Source: Janthinobacterium sp. SUN073
GTDB lineage: Bacteria > Pseudomonadota > Gammaproteobacteria > Burkholderiales > Burkholderiaceae_D
Length of the DNA: 64,000 bases
Reading direction: 5' to 3'
Assembly (NCBI RefSeq): GCF_030397665.1
Contig: NZ_JAPUBT010000003.1
Location: 1 to 64,000 of the forward strand
The notes beneath the pieces were generated by a model. It had not been told where the DNA came from. It searched no databases and worked only from the letters and a program-made list of their open reading frames with translations. Of this stretch, positions 1-8,073 are shown in pieces. The position numbers were made by a program, and so were the translations under genes. Each line of letters begins with the position of its first letter. Position 1 is the stretch's first letter.

Positions 1-90
1 TACAACCGCCAGCGGCGCCACTCGCGCCTCGGCAATGTTCCACCCGCGTTGTTCGCTGAAAAATTCAGCAAACAGCTACGGGCGGCTTGA
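1..90 (+). CDS. IS3-family transposase, C-terminal fragment (partial)
   Basis: Only the last 29 codons are present. The frame is open from base 1 and ends at a TGA at 88-90. The peptide opens with YNRQRRHSRLG, the conserved end of the DDE integrase core of IS3-family OrfB proteins, where NxxRxHSxLG-type sequences follow the catalytic glutamate. The rest of the gene is outside the window, so its subgroup and integrity are unknown. The gene belongs to the element whose terminus interrupts the integrase to its right. Confidence 0.8.
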   Translation, partial: YNRQRRHSRLGNVPPALFAEKFSKQLRAA

Positions 91-118
91 AACAAGAGTG
101 TCCGCTATTGACAGTACA
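1..118 (+). mobile_element. Right end of an IS3-family insertion sequence
   Basis: This is the terminal piece of an insertion sequence whose body lies left of the window. It consists of the end of a transposase frame (stop at 88-90) and a short non-coding tail. The boundary is inferred, not measured: on the minus strand the interrupted integrase reads a normal HDLR motif up to about 119, and the sequence then leaves the family pattern at a stretch reading TGTACTGTCAATAGCGGACA, which looks like an IS terminus. Neither the other inverted repeat nor a target duplication can be seen here. Confidence 0.7.
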
Positions 119-1201
119 CCTCAGATCATGCGGTGTAACGGTCGTCTTGCCTGTACGCGACTGCAGCTCCCTGACGACTTGCATTGGGAGTCTACCTGAT
201 ATCACAGAAAATGCCTTTGTAAGCGCCTCAGTCGATAGTGGTAAGTTAGACTTGGAATTCAGTAGAAATGAGTGCTGAGGGCGGCCTCGATAATTGCTGG
301 CATATGAATCAATGATGCGTGCTGTGGTTTCGCTGGTTGGAATTTGCCTAATCGAATCTTTGGTTTTAATGCTCGGTTTGGAGTAGCGAGGATCTTGGGC
401 AGCGCTTTCGTAAGCGTTTTCCCGAACATTGATCCAACAACGATCACGTCCCAATTTTGCGTCAAAAGCGCTCCTAATTGCGTCTGCAGGAAGTAAGAGA
501 ACCTCGCCGCGCCGTAATCCTTGGTGGAGCATCAGAATAAACGCCACGTACACACGCCAGCGAGTCTGAACGCGAGGAAACGGATTGTCTTTGGATTCAG
601 GGTCTAGAATCTCATACAACACCTCAACGGTAGACGCTGGCAGCGAACGGAGCATTTCTGGCGTATTTCGTTTCTTCACGCGAAATTGGCTGTATAGAAC
701 TGACAGTTGATGAAGTCGGCTTTCGATCAGAAGCAATGTCTTGTGAGAATCGCTTTTTGCTATCCAAGACACAATCGAGGTCACGAAACCTAATCCTACT
801 TGCCAACGTGTCTCATCAGCTTCAGTCGTTACGGCTTGATTGCGGATGGAAATGAACCATGATTCAAGCATTTCAGCCAGGCGGCAGTCACTCAATGTGC
901 CGAGTGCGTCGTCCAGTGAGCCATGCCCACATAGTTCATCGGCGTGTTGGTACAGGTTCTCGATGTAGCGCAATTTCTTAACGTGTGTCGAATTGGCCAA
1001 GGCGCCAGTAACTGCGGCTGACCAAACGACTGCCCAGTAGCGCGGCAGACCATGTCGGTCGACCAAAACTGGACCTGCAAGGCTTGAAGGGATGTGCGTA
1101 TCGGCAAGTTGAATTAGCATCTGCATCCTAAGTTCACCGCAACACCTAAACATACCATTAATCGGGTATGCGATTTGGTACTTGAGCAAAATGCGCAACA
1201 C
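65..1201 (-). pseudogene. Tyrosine recombinase/integrase truncated by IS insertion
   Basis: A leftward frame encoding a phage-type site-specific recombinase. It has the box I arginine in GLRRGEVLLL (about residues 229-238) and the HxxR motif as TPHDLR near the end. Right after HDLR the protein runs into insertion-sequence DNA and stops within about 15 residues. The second histidine (H/W) and the nucleophile tyrosine are therefore missing and the enzyme cannot be active. Host-derived sequence ends at about 119. The start is uncertain: ATG codons at residues 26 and 28 lie after a plausible AGGA and may be more realistic than the far upstream one. The GC is lower than in the rest of the window, which fits a mobile-element origin. 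Confidence 0.8.
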
Positions 1202-1451
1202 TCCGTAAACTACCAGTCCTTCGCATAATTTATATTATGTAAAATAGCTAAAAGAGTGCAGAATCAAAGCATTGTATGCAGCGCAGTACGCCGACATCAG
1301 CGCTTCGTCTTTGATTCAAGGAGATTTTGCGACATCACGGATGCAGCCTGTTGCGGGGCCGCTGCAGCCAGTCCCCGCGCAACTGCCCCTCCCATCTCAG
1401 TGCTTTGCCCATGGCCGGGCAGGTCGGGAATGATCACCCAACTCTAAACAA

Positions 1452-1886
1452 CTATCCCGCTGGCGCCGCGCACTTCTTTACGGTACCGGCGTCATATTCG
1501 AACGATACGCTATTCGTTCCCTGGCCGCGGTACATGCTCTCGCCTTCCCGGATGGTCACCTGCGCGCCCATCTTGCACAACACGGCCGGTGCGCGCTGCA
1601 CCCAGTCCAGCCTGCGCAAGGTGGCGATATTCCTGTCCCGCAGCGCCGCGCTCCAGCCCTCATCCTTGAAGCGCACCGAGTAGACCGCATGATGCAGCTG
1701 CACCCGGCTCGTCCGGTCAATCACATTCCCGCCATTCCGCAGCACCTCCGCCAGGTCACTCTCGATGAACCGCATCACGTCCGCACCACGCTTGGGCGTG
1801 TCATTGCGGCCAAACTGGTAAAAGACGAAGATCGCAAAGACGGTAAATAGCGCCTGATACACTTTTCCATCAAAAAAAGATTTCAT
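1452..1886 (-). CDS. Hypothetical protein with N-terminal membrane anchor
   Basis: A 144-residue protein of unrecognised family. The start is placed at the ATG giving MKSFFDGKVYQALF, because a purine-rich AGCGGGA precedes it and the longer in-frame extension overlaps the decayed MepB remnant. Residues 8-24 form one hydrophobic helix (ALFTVFAIFVFYQF), so the remainder probably sits outside the cytoplasmic membrane. The C-terminal part holds two cysteines (APAVLCKMG and KKCAAPAG) that could form a disulfide. It is the last of a run of leftward small genes at an accessory edge. No function is assigned. Confidence 0.6.
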   Translation of the reverse strand: MKSFFDGKVYQALFTVFAIFVFYQFGRNDTPKRGADVMRFIESDLAEVLRNGGNVIDRTSRVQLHHAVYSVRFKDEGWSAALRDRNIATLRRLDWVQRAPAVLCKMGAQVTIREGESMYRGQGTNSVSFEYDAGTVKKCAAPAG

Positions 1887-1939
1887 TCCCGCTTTCCCAT
1901 GCTGTTCAGTATGTGCACCCTGCCCTTGCGCCGGCAACG

Positions 1940-2068
1940 TCAGGCGATGTCCAGCAGCCTTGCCAGCCGCGGCTGATCCCCCGCCGCCACAAACCACCCC
2001 ACCTGCCAGCGCTGCGTGCGCAGGGCCTGGGTAGATTCTGGCATGCACCATGGATGGTGCGCACCCAT
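1940..2068 (-). pseudogene. Remnant of a MepB-family gene (3' end only)
   Basis: The 42-codon frame reads PWCMPES, QALRTQRWQ and WFV in the same order and spacing as the C-terminus of the intact MepB-family protein at 3403-3870 (PWCTPES, QALRTQRWQ, WFV). It then diverges in the last dozen residues. The upstream two thirds of the domain are absent and replaced by the end of the neighbouring gene at 2077-2649. An ATG happens to lie in frame at 2066-2068, but there is no sign that a functional protein is made. It is best read as the scar of a duplication or recombination between two mepB-like copies. Confidence 0.7.
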
Positions 2069-2076
2069 GTGCCGCG

Positions 2077-2649
2077 CTATTCAGCGCTATCTGCTCCTAT
2101 CGGCTGATTTCTGGCGATCTCGTCCAGGTTTTCAAGCACAGTGTTCGTCAGGGGGGCGCTAACCCCGCGCACGAGAAGGCCAAGCAATCCGATTTCCCGC
2201 GTCATCACTTCCCGCTGATCGTAATCGGGATTTTCTGAATAGTGGAGTACATCCACTGTCTCAAGCACTTTTTCAACCGAAGCGCAAAAATCAGCAAGTC
2301 TCCCATACTGCATGTACTGAATCGCATAGCTGGCTGAAATAAGCGCATTTTGCGCAAGATCGCCCTCGATGGCACCAAACTCCTCGCTGTCAGGAATTAC
2401 GGAATCAAGGGTCGCCAGCATATCGTTCAATACCTGTTCATCTTGAAAGCAGGCATCCCCGTCCAATGACAGTTCGACCATGTTCAAAAAATACCAGGAC
2501 CTGCTTTCGCCATAGCGGACATCAAATTGTTCTACAAATGGCGCCAGACGCTTGATAAAATTAATCAATACCGCAACATTTTCACGCTGCGTGAGTCTGG
2601 TCGCTTCATTAATAATGTGTTGACCATATCTATTTATGATTAATTGCAT
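2077..2649 (-). CDS. Hypothetical acidic protein, family not recognised
   Basis: A 190-residue, mostly alpha-helical, acidic and soluble protein beginning MQLIINRYGQHIINEATRL. The start is well supported: a perfect GGAGGT lies four bases before the ATG at 2649, whereas longer in-frame versions run into the preceding gene. There is no signal peptide or membrane segment. It lies 52 bases downstream of the gene at 2702-3358 and probably shares its transcript. Size, composition and setting (small orphan genes beside a dead integrase and a broken gene copy) resemble immunity-type accessory proteins, but that is inference only. Confidence 0.6.
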   Translation of the reverse strand: MQLIINRYGQHIINEATRLTQRENVAVLINFIKRLAPFVEQFDVRYGESRSWYFLNMVELSLDGDACFQDEQVLNDMLATLDSVIPDSEEFGAIEGDLAQNALISASYAIQYMQYGRLADFCASVEKVLETVDVLHYSENPDYDQREVMTREIGLLGLLVRGVSAPLTNTVLENLDEIARNQPIGADSAE

Positions 2650-2701
2650 TTCAACCTCCTTTTTCTCTGATTTTTCTGTCCAGGAAGGCAGGGTAAAGCC
2701 G

Positions 2702-3358
2702 TCATTCCGACGCGATCCCGCAGCATATACTGGAGCCGCCCCCACCGCCCTTGACCCTATTTTTTTTGGCTTGAACCGCCCACAGCTTGAATTTATCATC
2801 CATAGCTTCGGCCAGAGCGATCACCGTGGCGAGCGCCTCGGGATTATCTTCTTTCATGTTTTCAGGCAGTCTGTGATAGTCACGCGGCTCGTCCGCCTTA
2901 AATATACCGGCCAAATGCGCATTCACCCTGAGAATAAGATGCAGCGTTCGCCAGCAGATGGGTCGTTCGATCCTGGATACATCCTGGTCCCATTGAGACT
3001 TCGGAACTTCTTTCCCTCCGACCCAAAGATAACGAACAAATGAAAACGTGATTTCATCGTAGCGGGACTGCGATCTATCGTAATCAGGGTCAGAAAAAAG
3101 CACCCGCCACCTGGGTACTTCCGAAAAACTGAACGATGTCATCACCGGCCTGAACAGGCGTTGACTCATATCGATATCTTCCATGCAGGCTGGCGGTATC
3201 GTATAGAACCTTGAAAAAACCTCCAGCAAATAACCCATATTCACCGGAACATTTTCAATAAATCTCGCCATCACAAAGCCTTGCTCTTGCGACTGATTGA
3301 GCGCGGGGATATAAAATACATCTCCCGGCTTCACGCTTTTCCCTGACAGTTTTATCAT
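2702..3358 (-). CDS. Immunity protein 26-like protein
   Basis: A 218-residue protein starting MIKLSGKSVKPGDVFYIP with GGAG eight bases upstream. The opening KPGDVFYIPAL...GFVMARFIE resembles the N-terminal beta-strand pattern of Imm26-type immunity proteins (GDVFAIPL...GFGRVI). The rest is not recognisable by eye, and the C-terminus ends in a Gly-rich tail with two cysteines (GGGGGSSICCG). No toxin gene with a polymorphic C-terminal domain is visible next to it, so it would be an orphan immunity gene if the assignment is right. It lies between the MepB-family gene and the unknown gene at 2077-2649, all leftward. Confidence 0.45.
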   Translation of the reverse strand: MIKLSGKSVKPGDVFYIPALNQSQEQGFVMARFIENVPVNMGYLLEVFSRFYTIPPACMEDIDMSQRLFRPVMTSFSFSEVPRWRVLFSDPDYDRSQSRYDEITFSFVRYLWVGGKEVPKSQWDQDVSRIERPICWRTLHLILRVNAHLAGIFKADEPRDYHRLPENMKEDNPEALATVIALAEAMDDKFKLWAVQAKKNRVKGGGGGSSICCGIASE

Positions 3359-3402
3359 GGCTTACTCCGGATGATAATGGAACGGAACCAGCTCCTCTAT
3401 TT

Positions 3403-3870
3403 TCAAGCTTGCAACAAGCGAACAATCCCGGATAAATCCTCTTGGCCCACAAACCACTCCCCCTGCCAGCGCTGCGTACGCAGTGCCTGGCCCGATTCCG
3501 GTGTACACCAGGGCGGATACACGCGCAGCGCGCGCTTGCCGCCGCTGCCCGCGCGCGACATCACGCCCCGCTCCAGCAGCACGCTGCGCGGAACAATGAA
3601 AAAGCCGTGCCGCGCACCATCGTCGTTGGCCACGGCGATGATGACGATATCGACGGGGTCCGCTTCATCCAGCGGGGCGATCTCGGCATCGGGATGGGGG
3701 CGCTTCCAGACGGTGACGAACTGGCCGGTTTTCGTCGGCGTGGTTTTGGCCACGCGCAAGACCAGCCGCTTGCCGTGCAGTTCGGCGCGGCAGGCGCCGT
3801 AGTCCGCGCTTTCCGCTTCTGGCACAGGCGCTTGCGGCAAGCCCAGGAAGGCCCATGGACTGGCCTTCAT
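3403..3870 (-). CDS. MepB family protein
   Basis: A 155-residue protein carrying the whole MepB-family pattern: RVAKTTPTKTGQFVTVWKRP (about 40-59), a central DPVDIVIIAV strand, GFFIVPRSVLLERGVMS, then GKRALRVYPPW and QALRTQRWQ at the C-terminus. The family is named after the third gene of the Staphylococcus mepRAB operon and its biochemical role is not established. The start at 3870 overlaps the stop of the upstream gene by ATGA, indicating translational coupling with 3867-4100. A degenerate copy of its last 40 codons lies at 1940-2068. Confidence 0.8.
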   Translation of the reverse strand: MKASPWAFLGLPQAPVPEAESADYGACRAELHGKRLVLRVAKTTPTKTGQFVTVWKRPHPDAEIAPLDEADPVDIVIIAVANDDGARHGFFIVPRSVLLERGVMSRAGSGGKRALRVYPPWCTPESGQALRTQRWQGEWFVGQEDLSGIVRLLQA

Positions 3871-4100
3871 TGCGCGCTGAACTCGGCTGCGGCCTTGGCC
3901 GCCCACAGCGCCTCGGCGTGGCTGGCGAACGGGCTGTCATAGCCGTCGACCTTGCCGTCTTCGTCGACAAAACACAGCCACCAGCCGTCGCCCTGCTCGC
4001 GGATGGCTGTCTGGCCCGGCGCGCAGTGGGTTTCAACCGGCTGGTCGGCCGCCAGGGTCGCGATGGTGATGCCGCGGTGAATAATATGCTGGGGTATCAT
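3867..4100 (-). CDS. Small hypothetical protein coupled to MepB
   Basis: A 77-residue protein from MIPQHIIHRG to EFSAQ. It is compact and acidic with a GDGWWLCFVDEDGKVDGYDSPFASHAEALWAAK core, i.e. beta strands followed by one helix. A further ATG at 4127 would add nine residues; neither start has a strong ribosome site. Its stop overlaps the MepB start (ATGA), so the two are almost certainly co-translated. No family is recognised. Confidence 0.55.
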   Translation of the reverse strand: MIPQHIIHRGITIATLAADQPVETHCAPGQTAIREQGDGWWLCFVDEDGKVDGYDSPFASHAEALWAAKAAAEFSAQ

Positions 4101-4197
4101 GGAAAGTAAGTCATGTGAAAAAATCAATGGCGATAGTGTAGCCGCGCCGGCCTATCCTGACCAGTGCGCTACACTGTTCGTTCACTCGGAGGACGAC

Positions 4198-4560
4198 ATG
4201 GCATCACAGCAAGGCACGGTGGATTATTTGCTCGACCAGCTGGCGGGCGCGGGCAGCATCAGCGCGAAAAAAATGTTTGGCGAATATGGCCTGTATTGCG
4301 ACGGCAAGATGTTCGCCATCGTCGCCGACGACCAGCTGTTCATCAAGCCGACGGACGCGGGCCGCGCCTGGATCAGCGCGCAAGACACGCTACAGGAGGC
4401 GCCGCCCTACCCGCAAGCCAAGCCGTATTTCCTCATCGATGGCGGCCTGTGGGACGAGCGCGACTGGTTGTCCCAGCTGGCGCGACGCACGGCGGACGCC
4501 TTGCCGCTGCCGAAACCCAAGCCGCCGCCCAAGCCCAAAAAACCGGCTTCAAGCAGCTAA
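4198..4560 (+). CDS. TfoX/Sxy N-terminal domain protein
   Basis: A 120-residue protein. KKMFGEYGLYCDGKMFAIVADDQLFIKPTDAG is the hallmark of the TfoX N-terminal domain, and APPYPQAKPYFLIDGGLWDERDWLSQL completes it. The C-terminal helix-hairpin domain of full-length Sxy/TfoX is absent and replaced by a Pro/Lys tail (PKPKPPPKPKKPASSS). The ATG at 4198 is chosen because CGGAGG lies just upstream. TfoX proteins with both domains activate competence genes with CRP in gammaproteobacteria; single-domain versions are common elsewhere and mostly uncharacterised. The 3' end overlaps that of convergent ldhA by 12 bases. Confidence 0.85.
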   Translation: MASQQGTVDYLLDQLAGAGSISAKKMFGEYGLYCDGKMFAIVADDQLFIKPTDAGRAWISAQDTLQEAPPYPQAKPYFLIDGGLWDERDWLSQLARRTADALPLPKPKPPPKPKKPASSS

Positions 4561-5553
4561 TACGCTGTTTTCGCACGCCTTGCCCTGCAGGAAACATTGC
4601 AGGTTGTGATAGGTGATGGCGGCGATCTCGCGCAGCGCTTCGATGGTGAAGAAGCCCTGGTGGCCCGTCACCAGCACGTTCGGGAACGTCATCAGGCGCT
4701 GGAAGATGTCGTCGTCGATGATGTCGGACGAGCGGTCCTGGAAGAACAGATTGCTTTCCTGTTCGTACACATCGATGGCCAGGGAGCCAAGCTGGCGCGA
4801 TTTGAGCGCTTCGATGACAGCGCCAGTGTCGATCAGGCCGCCGCGCGAAGTGTTCACCAGCATGGCGCCCTTCTTCATCAGCGGCAAGGTGGCTTCGCTG
4901 ATCATGTGGCGCGTGCTGTCCATCAGGGGGCAATGCAGCGAGACGATGTCAGACTCGGCCAGCAGCTGCGGCAGTTCCACCATCGTGCCCAGCTGCGCGA
5001 ACGCGGGCGCCGGATACGGGTCGTGGCCCAGCACCGTGCAGCCAAAACCCTTGAAGATACGCGCCGTGGCCAGGCCGATCTTGCCCGTGCCGACGATGCC
5101 CACCGTCTTGCCGTGCAAGGTGGAGCCCAGCAAGCCGTCCAGCGAAAAATTGCCTTCGCGCACGCGGGCATACGCGCGGTGCGTGTGGCGGTTCAGGGTT
5201 TGTACCAGGGCCAGGGTGTATTCGGCCACGGCTTCCGGAGAGTAGGCAGGCACGCGGGCGACAAACAGGCCCAGGCGCTTGGCCGCTTCCAGGTCGAGGT
5301 TGTTGTAGCCGGCGCAGCGCAGCAGGATGGCGCGCACGCCATAGCCGTGCAGGGCTTCCAGCACGGGCGCGTCGAGCACGTCGTTGACGAAGACGCAGAC
5401 AGCCTCGGCGCCTTGCGCCAGGATCGCGGTTTCCTGGCTCAGCAAGGCGCTGTGGTAGACCAGTTCGATGCTGTCCGGCTCGGGTTGGGATGGCAAGGCT
5501 TCATCGAAGAAACGGCGGTCGTAGGGCTGGCTGGCAAAGAAGGCGATTTTCAT
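4549..5553 (-). CDS. ldhA: D-lactate dehydrogenase (fermentative, NAD-dependent)
   Basis: A 334-residue D-2-hydroxyacid dehydrogenase that reduces pyruvate to D-lactate with NADH in the cytoplasm. The Rossmann motif VGIVGTGKIG lies at 151-160. Catalytic residues are Arg237 in NTSRGG, a glutamate in DVYEQE (262-266) and His298 in VTGHQGFFT. The DVYEQESNLFFQD stretch and GHQGFFT end are typical of LdhA rather than of phosphoglycerate or glyoxylate reductases. The start has AGGA eight bases upstream. It is a single-gene unit, with its own upstream gap of 87 bases to the next leftward gene. Confidence 0.92.
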   Translation of the reverse strand: MKIAFFASQPYDRRFFDEALPSQPEPDSIELVYHSALLSQETAILAQGAEAVCVFVNDVLDAPVLEALHGYGVRAILLRCAGYNNLDLEAAKRLGLFVARVPAYSPEAVAEYTLALVQTLNRHTHRAYARVREGNFSLDGLLGSTLHGKTVGIVGTGKIGLATARIFKGFGCTVLGHDPYPAPAFAQLGTMVELPQLLAESDIVSLHCPLMDSTRHMISEATLPLMKKGAMLVNTSRGGLIDTGAVIEALKSRQLGSLAIDVYEQESNLFFQDRSSDIIDDDIFQRLMTFPNVLVTGHQGFFTIEALREIAAITYHNLQCFLQGKACENSVLAA

Positions 5554-5640
5554 GGTGAGTCCTGGAACTTGCTGAATGGCAAAACAGCATCATAGCGCAA
5601 GCGCCCTGCCCCACGGCGTACGCCTGGCACATGCCGCCCC

Positions 5641-6834
5641 TTATTTGGGTTCGCGCGGCAAGGTCAGCACGTGGCGCAGATACGCCGTTTCTTCGGCGTG
5701 CTGCAGGTGGTAGCGCTCGCGCGCGGCGCGCGTGGCCGCCTGGTGGGCCGCGATGCCCGTTTCCGTCAGCTCGACGCCGAAGTCCGCCGGCACCGGCTCA
5801 GGGCCGCCGAACAGGCGCGCCAGGATGAAGCGGCCCACATTGTCGCGGTAGTGCGATGCTTCCCAGTAATAGCGCATTTCATGCGCGCCCGTCACTTGCG
5901 GGATAGCCTCGCTGGTGATGCTGTTGAAGCCGGAAAAATCCACCAGGCGCACGTCGCAGCCCTGGCGCCGGTAGCGCCCGGCCATCCGCGCCAGGTCGCG
6001 CTGCCATGTTTCCATGGCGTCCCACTTGCCGCGCCAGTACAGGGCGTCGAGCGTGAGCGCATGCGTGGGATTGATGTACAGGCGCAAGCGCGTGCCGCCC
6101 TGGCACAGCTTGCCGACGCTGGCATCGAAGGCGCGCAGCGCGGGGGCCGTCGGCCCCAGGCCATCGCCAAATTCCTGCAGGCGCGGCGTGAAGGCGCGCG
6201 CCGTGCCGGTCCAAGTACGGTTGCGGCTGGTGAGGCAGGACTCGTCGCGCTGGCCGTGCAGCGCCAGGCTGGACAGGCACACGCCGTCATAGGTGCCGCT
6301 GAGGATGCGCCAGGTGTCGCGCGTCATGTCGACAGTCAGGCCGCGCTTGATGTTGAGCAAGGCGCGCCGCGCGAAGAACGCGGGGCCGCCATCCGTCAGG
6401 CCCGGTTCCACGCCGGCCGAGCCCAGTTCCAGCGAGAACGAGGGGGCGTCGATGCCCCACACCATGGTGTCGACATGGCTGACCCTGGCCGCGTGCTCGG
6501 CCAGGCGCATGGCCTCGCCGATGGAGGCGCCCGAGACGGCGCTGTTGAAGACGCTCTTGCCATCGAACAAAGCACGCATGCTGCTCACCGGCAAGCCCAT
6601 TTCCGTGCGCGAGTTGCCGATATACACGACGGCAGGCCGGTAGCGCGCCACGGCATACGTCTTGCCCCACACGCTGAGTTTTTCGGTCGTCGGCCGCAAT
6701 CGCTGCAGCAGCGGGCTGTCCCACTGGTGCAGCAAGTACGGATCGACGTGGTAGTTCACGGCCGAAACGAGGGCCAGCGCGACCAGCACGCAGGCAAAGA
6801 AGATGGCGAGGTAGCGGCGGGCGGTGGTATCCAT
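5641..6834 (-). CDS. SGNH-like protein of the polysaccharide O-acetylation set (copy 1)
   Basis: A 397-residue protein with an N-terminal membrane helix (about 8-28) followed by NYHVDPYLLHQWDSPLLQR and YIGNSRTEMGLP. GNSR occupies the place of the GDS nucleophile block of SGNH/AlgJ-AlgX-like acetyltransferases, and ASHYRDNVGRFI holds a late conserved histidine. It is the tandem paralogue of 6881-8071, nearly colinear along the whole length. The start is set at 6834 because MDTTARRYL then matches MDTSGRRYL of the paralogue. Next to the MBOAT gene it probably receives acetyl groups across the membrane and places them on the exopolysaccharide. It is the last gene of the leftward set. Confidence 0.7.
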   Translation of the reverse strand: MDTTARRYLAIFFACVLVALALVSAVNYHVDPYLLHQWDSPLLQRLRPTTEKLSVWGKTYAVARYRPAVVYIGNSRTEMGLPVSSMRALFDGKSVFNSAVSGASIGEAMRLAEHAARVSHVDTMVWGIDAPSFSLELGSAGVEPGLTDGGPAFFARRALLNIKRGLTVDMTRDTWRILSGTYDGVCLSSLALHGQRDESCLTSRNRTWTGTARAFTPRLQEFGDGLGPTAPALRAFDASVGKLCQGGTRLRLYINPTHALTLDALYWRGKWDAMETWQRDLARMAGRYRRQGCDVRLVDFSGFNSITSEAIPQVTGAHEMRYYWEASHYRDNVGRFILARLFGGPEPVPADFGVELTETGIAAHQAATRAARERYHLQHAEETAYLRHVLTLPREPK

Positions 6835-6880
6835 GGTCAGCATTGGAAGGTGAAAAATGGCGTATTTGTGGGGCTTTGCA

Positions 6881-8071
6881 TCAACGCCGGATCAGCGGCC
6901 CGTCCAGCACCCGCTGCGCATAGGCCGCCTCACGCGCATGTTCCACGCGATAGCGCTCGCGCGCGGCGCGCGTGGCCGCCTGGTGGGCATCGATGTTGGC
7001 CTGCGTCAGCTCCACGCCGAAATCGGCCGGTACCGGCGTGTCGCCGCCAAACAAACGCGCCAGGATCAAGCGGCCCACATTGTCCCGGTAATGCGACACT
7101 TCCCAGTAATAATGCATGTCGGGCTTGCCGCTGACGAGCGGGGTCGCTTCGGTCGTGATGCTGTTAAAGCCGGAAAAATCAACCAGGCGCACGTCGCAGC
7201 CGTGCAGGCGGTGGCGTTCGACGAGCTGCACCAGGCCACGCTGCCAGGCCTGCATGGCATCCCACTTGCCGCGCCAGTACAGCGCGTACAAGGTCAGCGC
7301 GTGCGTGGGGTTGATGTACAGGCGCAGGCGCAGGCCTGGCCGGCACAGCTTGCCGATACTGGCGTCGAGCGCTGGTGTCGAGGGCGGTGTCGGCCCCAGG
7401 CCGTCGCCGAATTCCTGCAGCCGCACGGGAATGGCGTCCTTCGTACCGAGCCAGTGCTTGATGCCCTTGAGGGTGCAAGTCTCGTCGCGCTGCCCGTACA
7501 CGGCCAGGTTGGAGCGGCAGGTATCGCCGGCATGGCCTGTCAGGATGCGCACGCTGTCCTGCGTCATGTCCAGCGTCAGGCCGCGCTTCAGGTTGACCAG
7601 GGCGCGCCGGGCAAAAAAGCCGTGGCGGGCGCCCGTCAGACTGTCTTCCACGCGCGCCGCGCCCATGTCCAGGGAAAAAGTGGGCGCGTCGATGCCCCAC
7701 ACCATGGTCTCGACGCGGCTGACCCTGGCCGCATGCTCGGCCAGGCGGATGGCGTCGCCAATCGAGGCGCCGGAGACGGCGCTGTTGAAGATGCGCTTGC
7801 CGTCGAACAAGGCACGCACGCCCGTCGGCAAGCCCATTTCCGTGCGCGAATTGCCGATGTAGATGATGGCCGGCCGGTAGCGCGCCACGGCGTAGGTCTT
7901 GGCCCAGGCGCCGAGCTTTTCGTTCAGCTGGCGCGGGCGCTGCAGCAGGGGACTGTCCCACTGGTGCAGCAGGTAGGGGTCGACCTGGTAATTCATGAAC
8001 GAGATGGCGCCGAGCACCAGGCCGACGCAAGCGAGGAAGCAGACAAGATAGCGGCGGCCGGAAGTGTCCAT
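6881..8071 (-). CDS. SGNH-like protein of the polysaccharide O-acetylation set (copy 2)
   Basis: A 396-residue paralogue of the next gene downstream, with the same N-terminal helix, YIGNSRTEMGLP nucleophile-block position, WGIDAPTFSLDMG segment and VSHYRDNVGRLILARLFGG near the end. It starts two bases after the MBOAT stop, so it is translated directly behind it. The two copies differ mainly in the middle (about 200-260), consistent with duplication followed by divergence in acceptor or position specificity. That functional reading is inference; only the pairing with an AlgI-like acetylase is seen. Confidence 0.7.
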   Translation of the reverse strand: MDTSGRRYLVCFLACVGLVLGAISFMNYQVDPYLLHQWDSPLLQRPRQLNEKLGAWAKTYAVARYRPAIIYIGNSRTEMGLPTGVRALFDGKRIFNSAVSGASIGDAIRLAEHAARVSRVETMVWGIDAPTFSLDMGAARVEDSLTGARHGFFARRALVNLKRGLTLDMTQDSVRILTGHAGDTCRSNLAVYGQRDETCTLKGIKHWLGTKDAIPVRLQEFGDGLGPTPPSTPALDASIGKLCRPGLRLRLYINPTHALTLYALYWRGKWDAMQAWQRGLVQLVERHRLHGCDVRLVDFSGFNSITTEATPLVSGKPDMHYYWEVSHYRDNVGRLILARLFGGDTPVPADFGVELTQANIDAHQAATRAARERYRVEHAREAAYAQRVLDGPLIRR

Positions 8072-8073
8072 GC

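Noticed and set aside
1256..1683. Rightward frames at 1256-1683
   Set aside because: They overlap the 3' end of the minus-strand gene at 1452-1886 and show no motif or ribosome site.
4597..5595. A long rightward frame opposite ldhA
   Set aside because: It is the antisense shadow of a clear dehydrogenase gene and has no recognisable domain.
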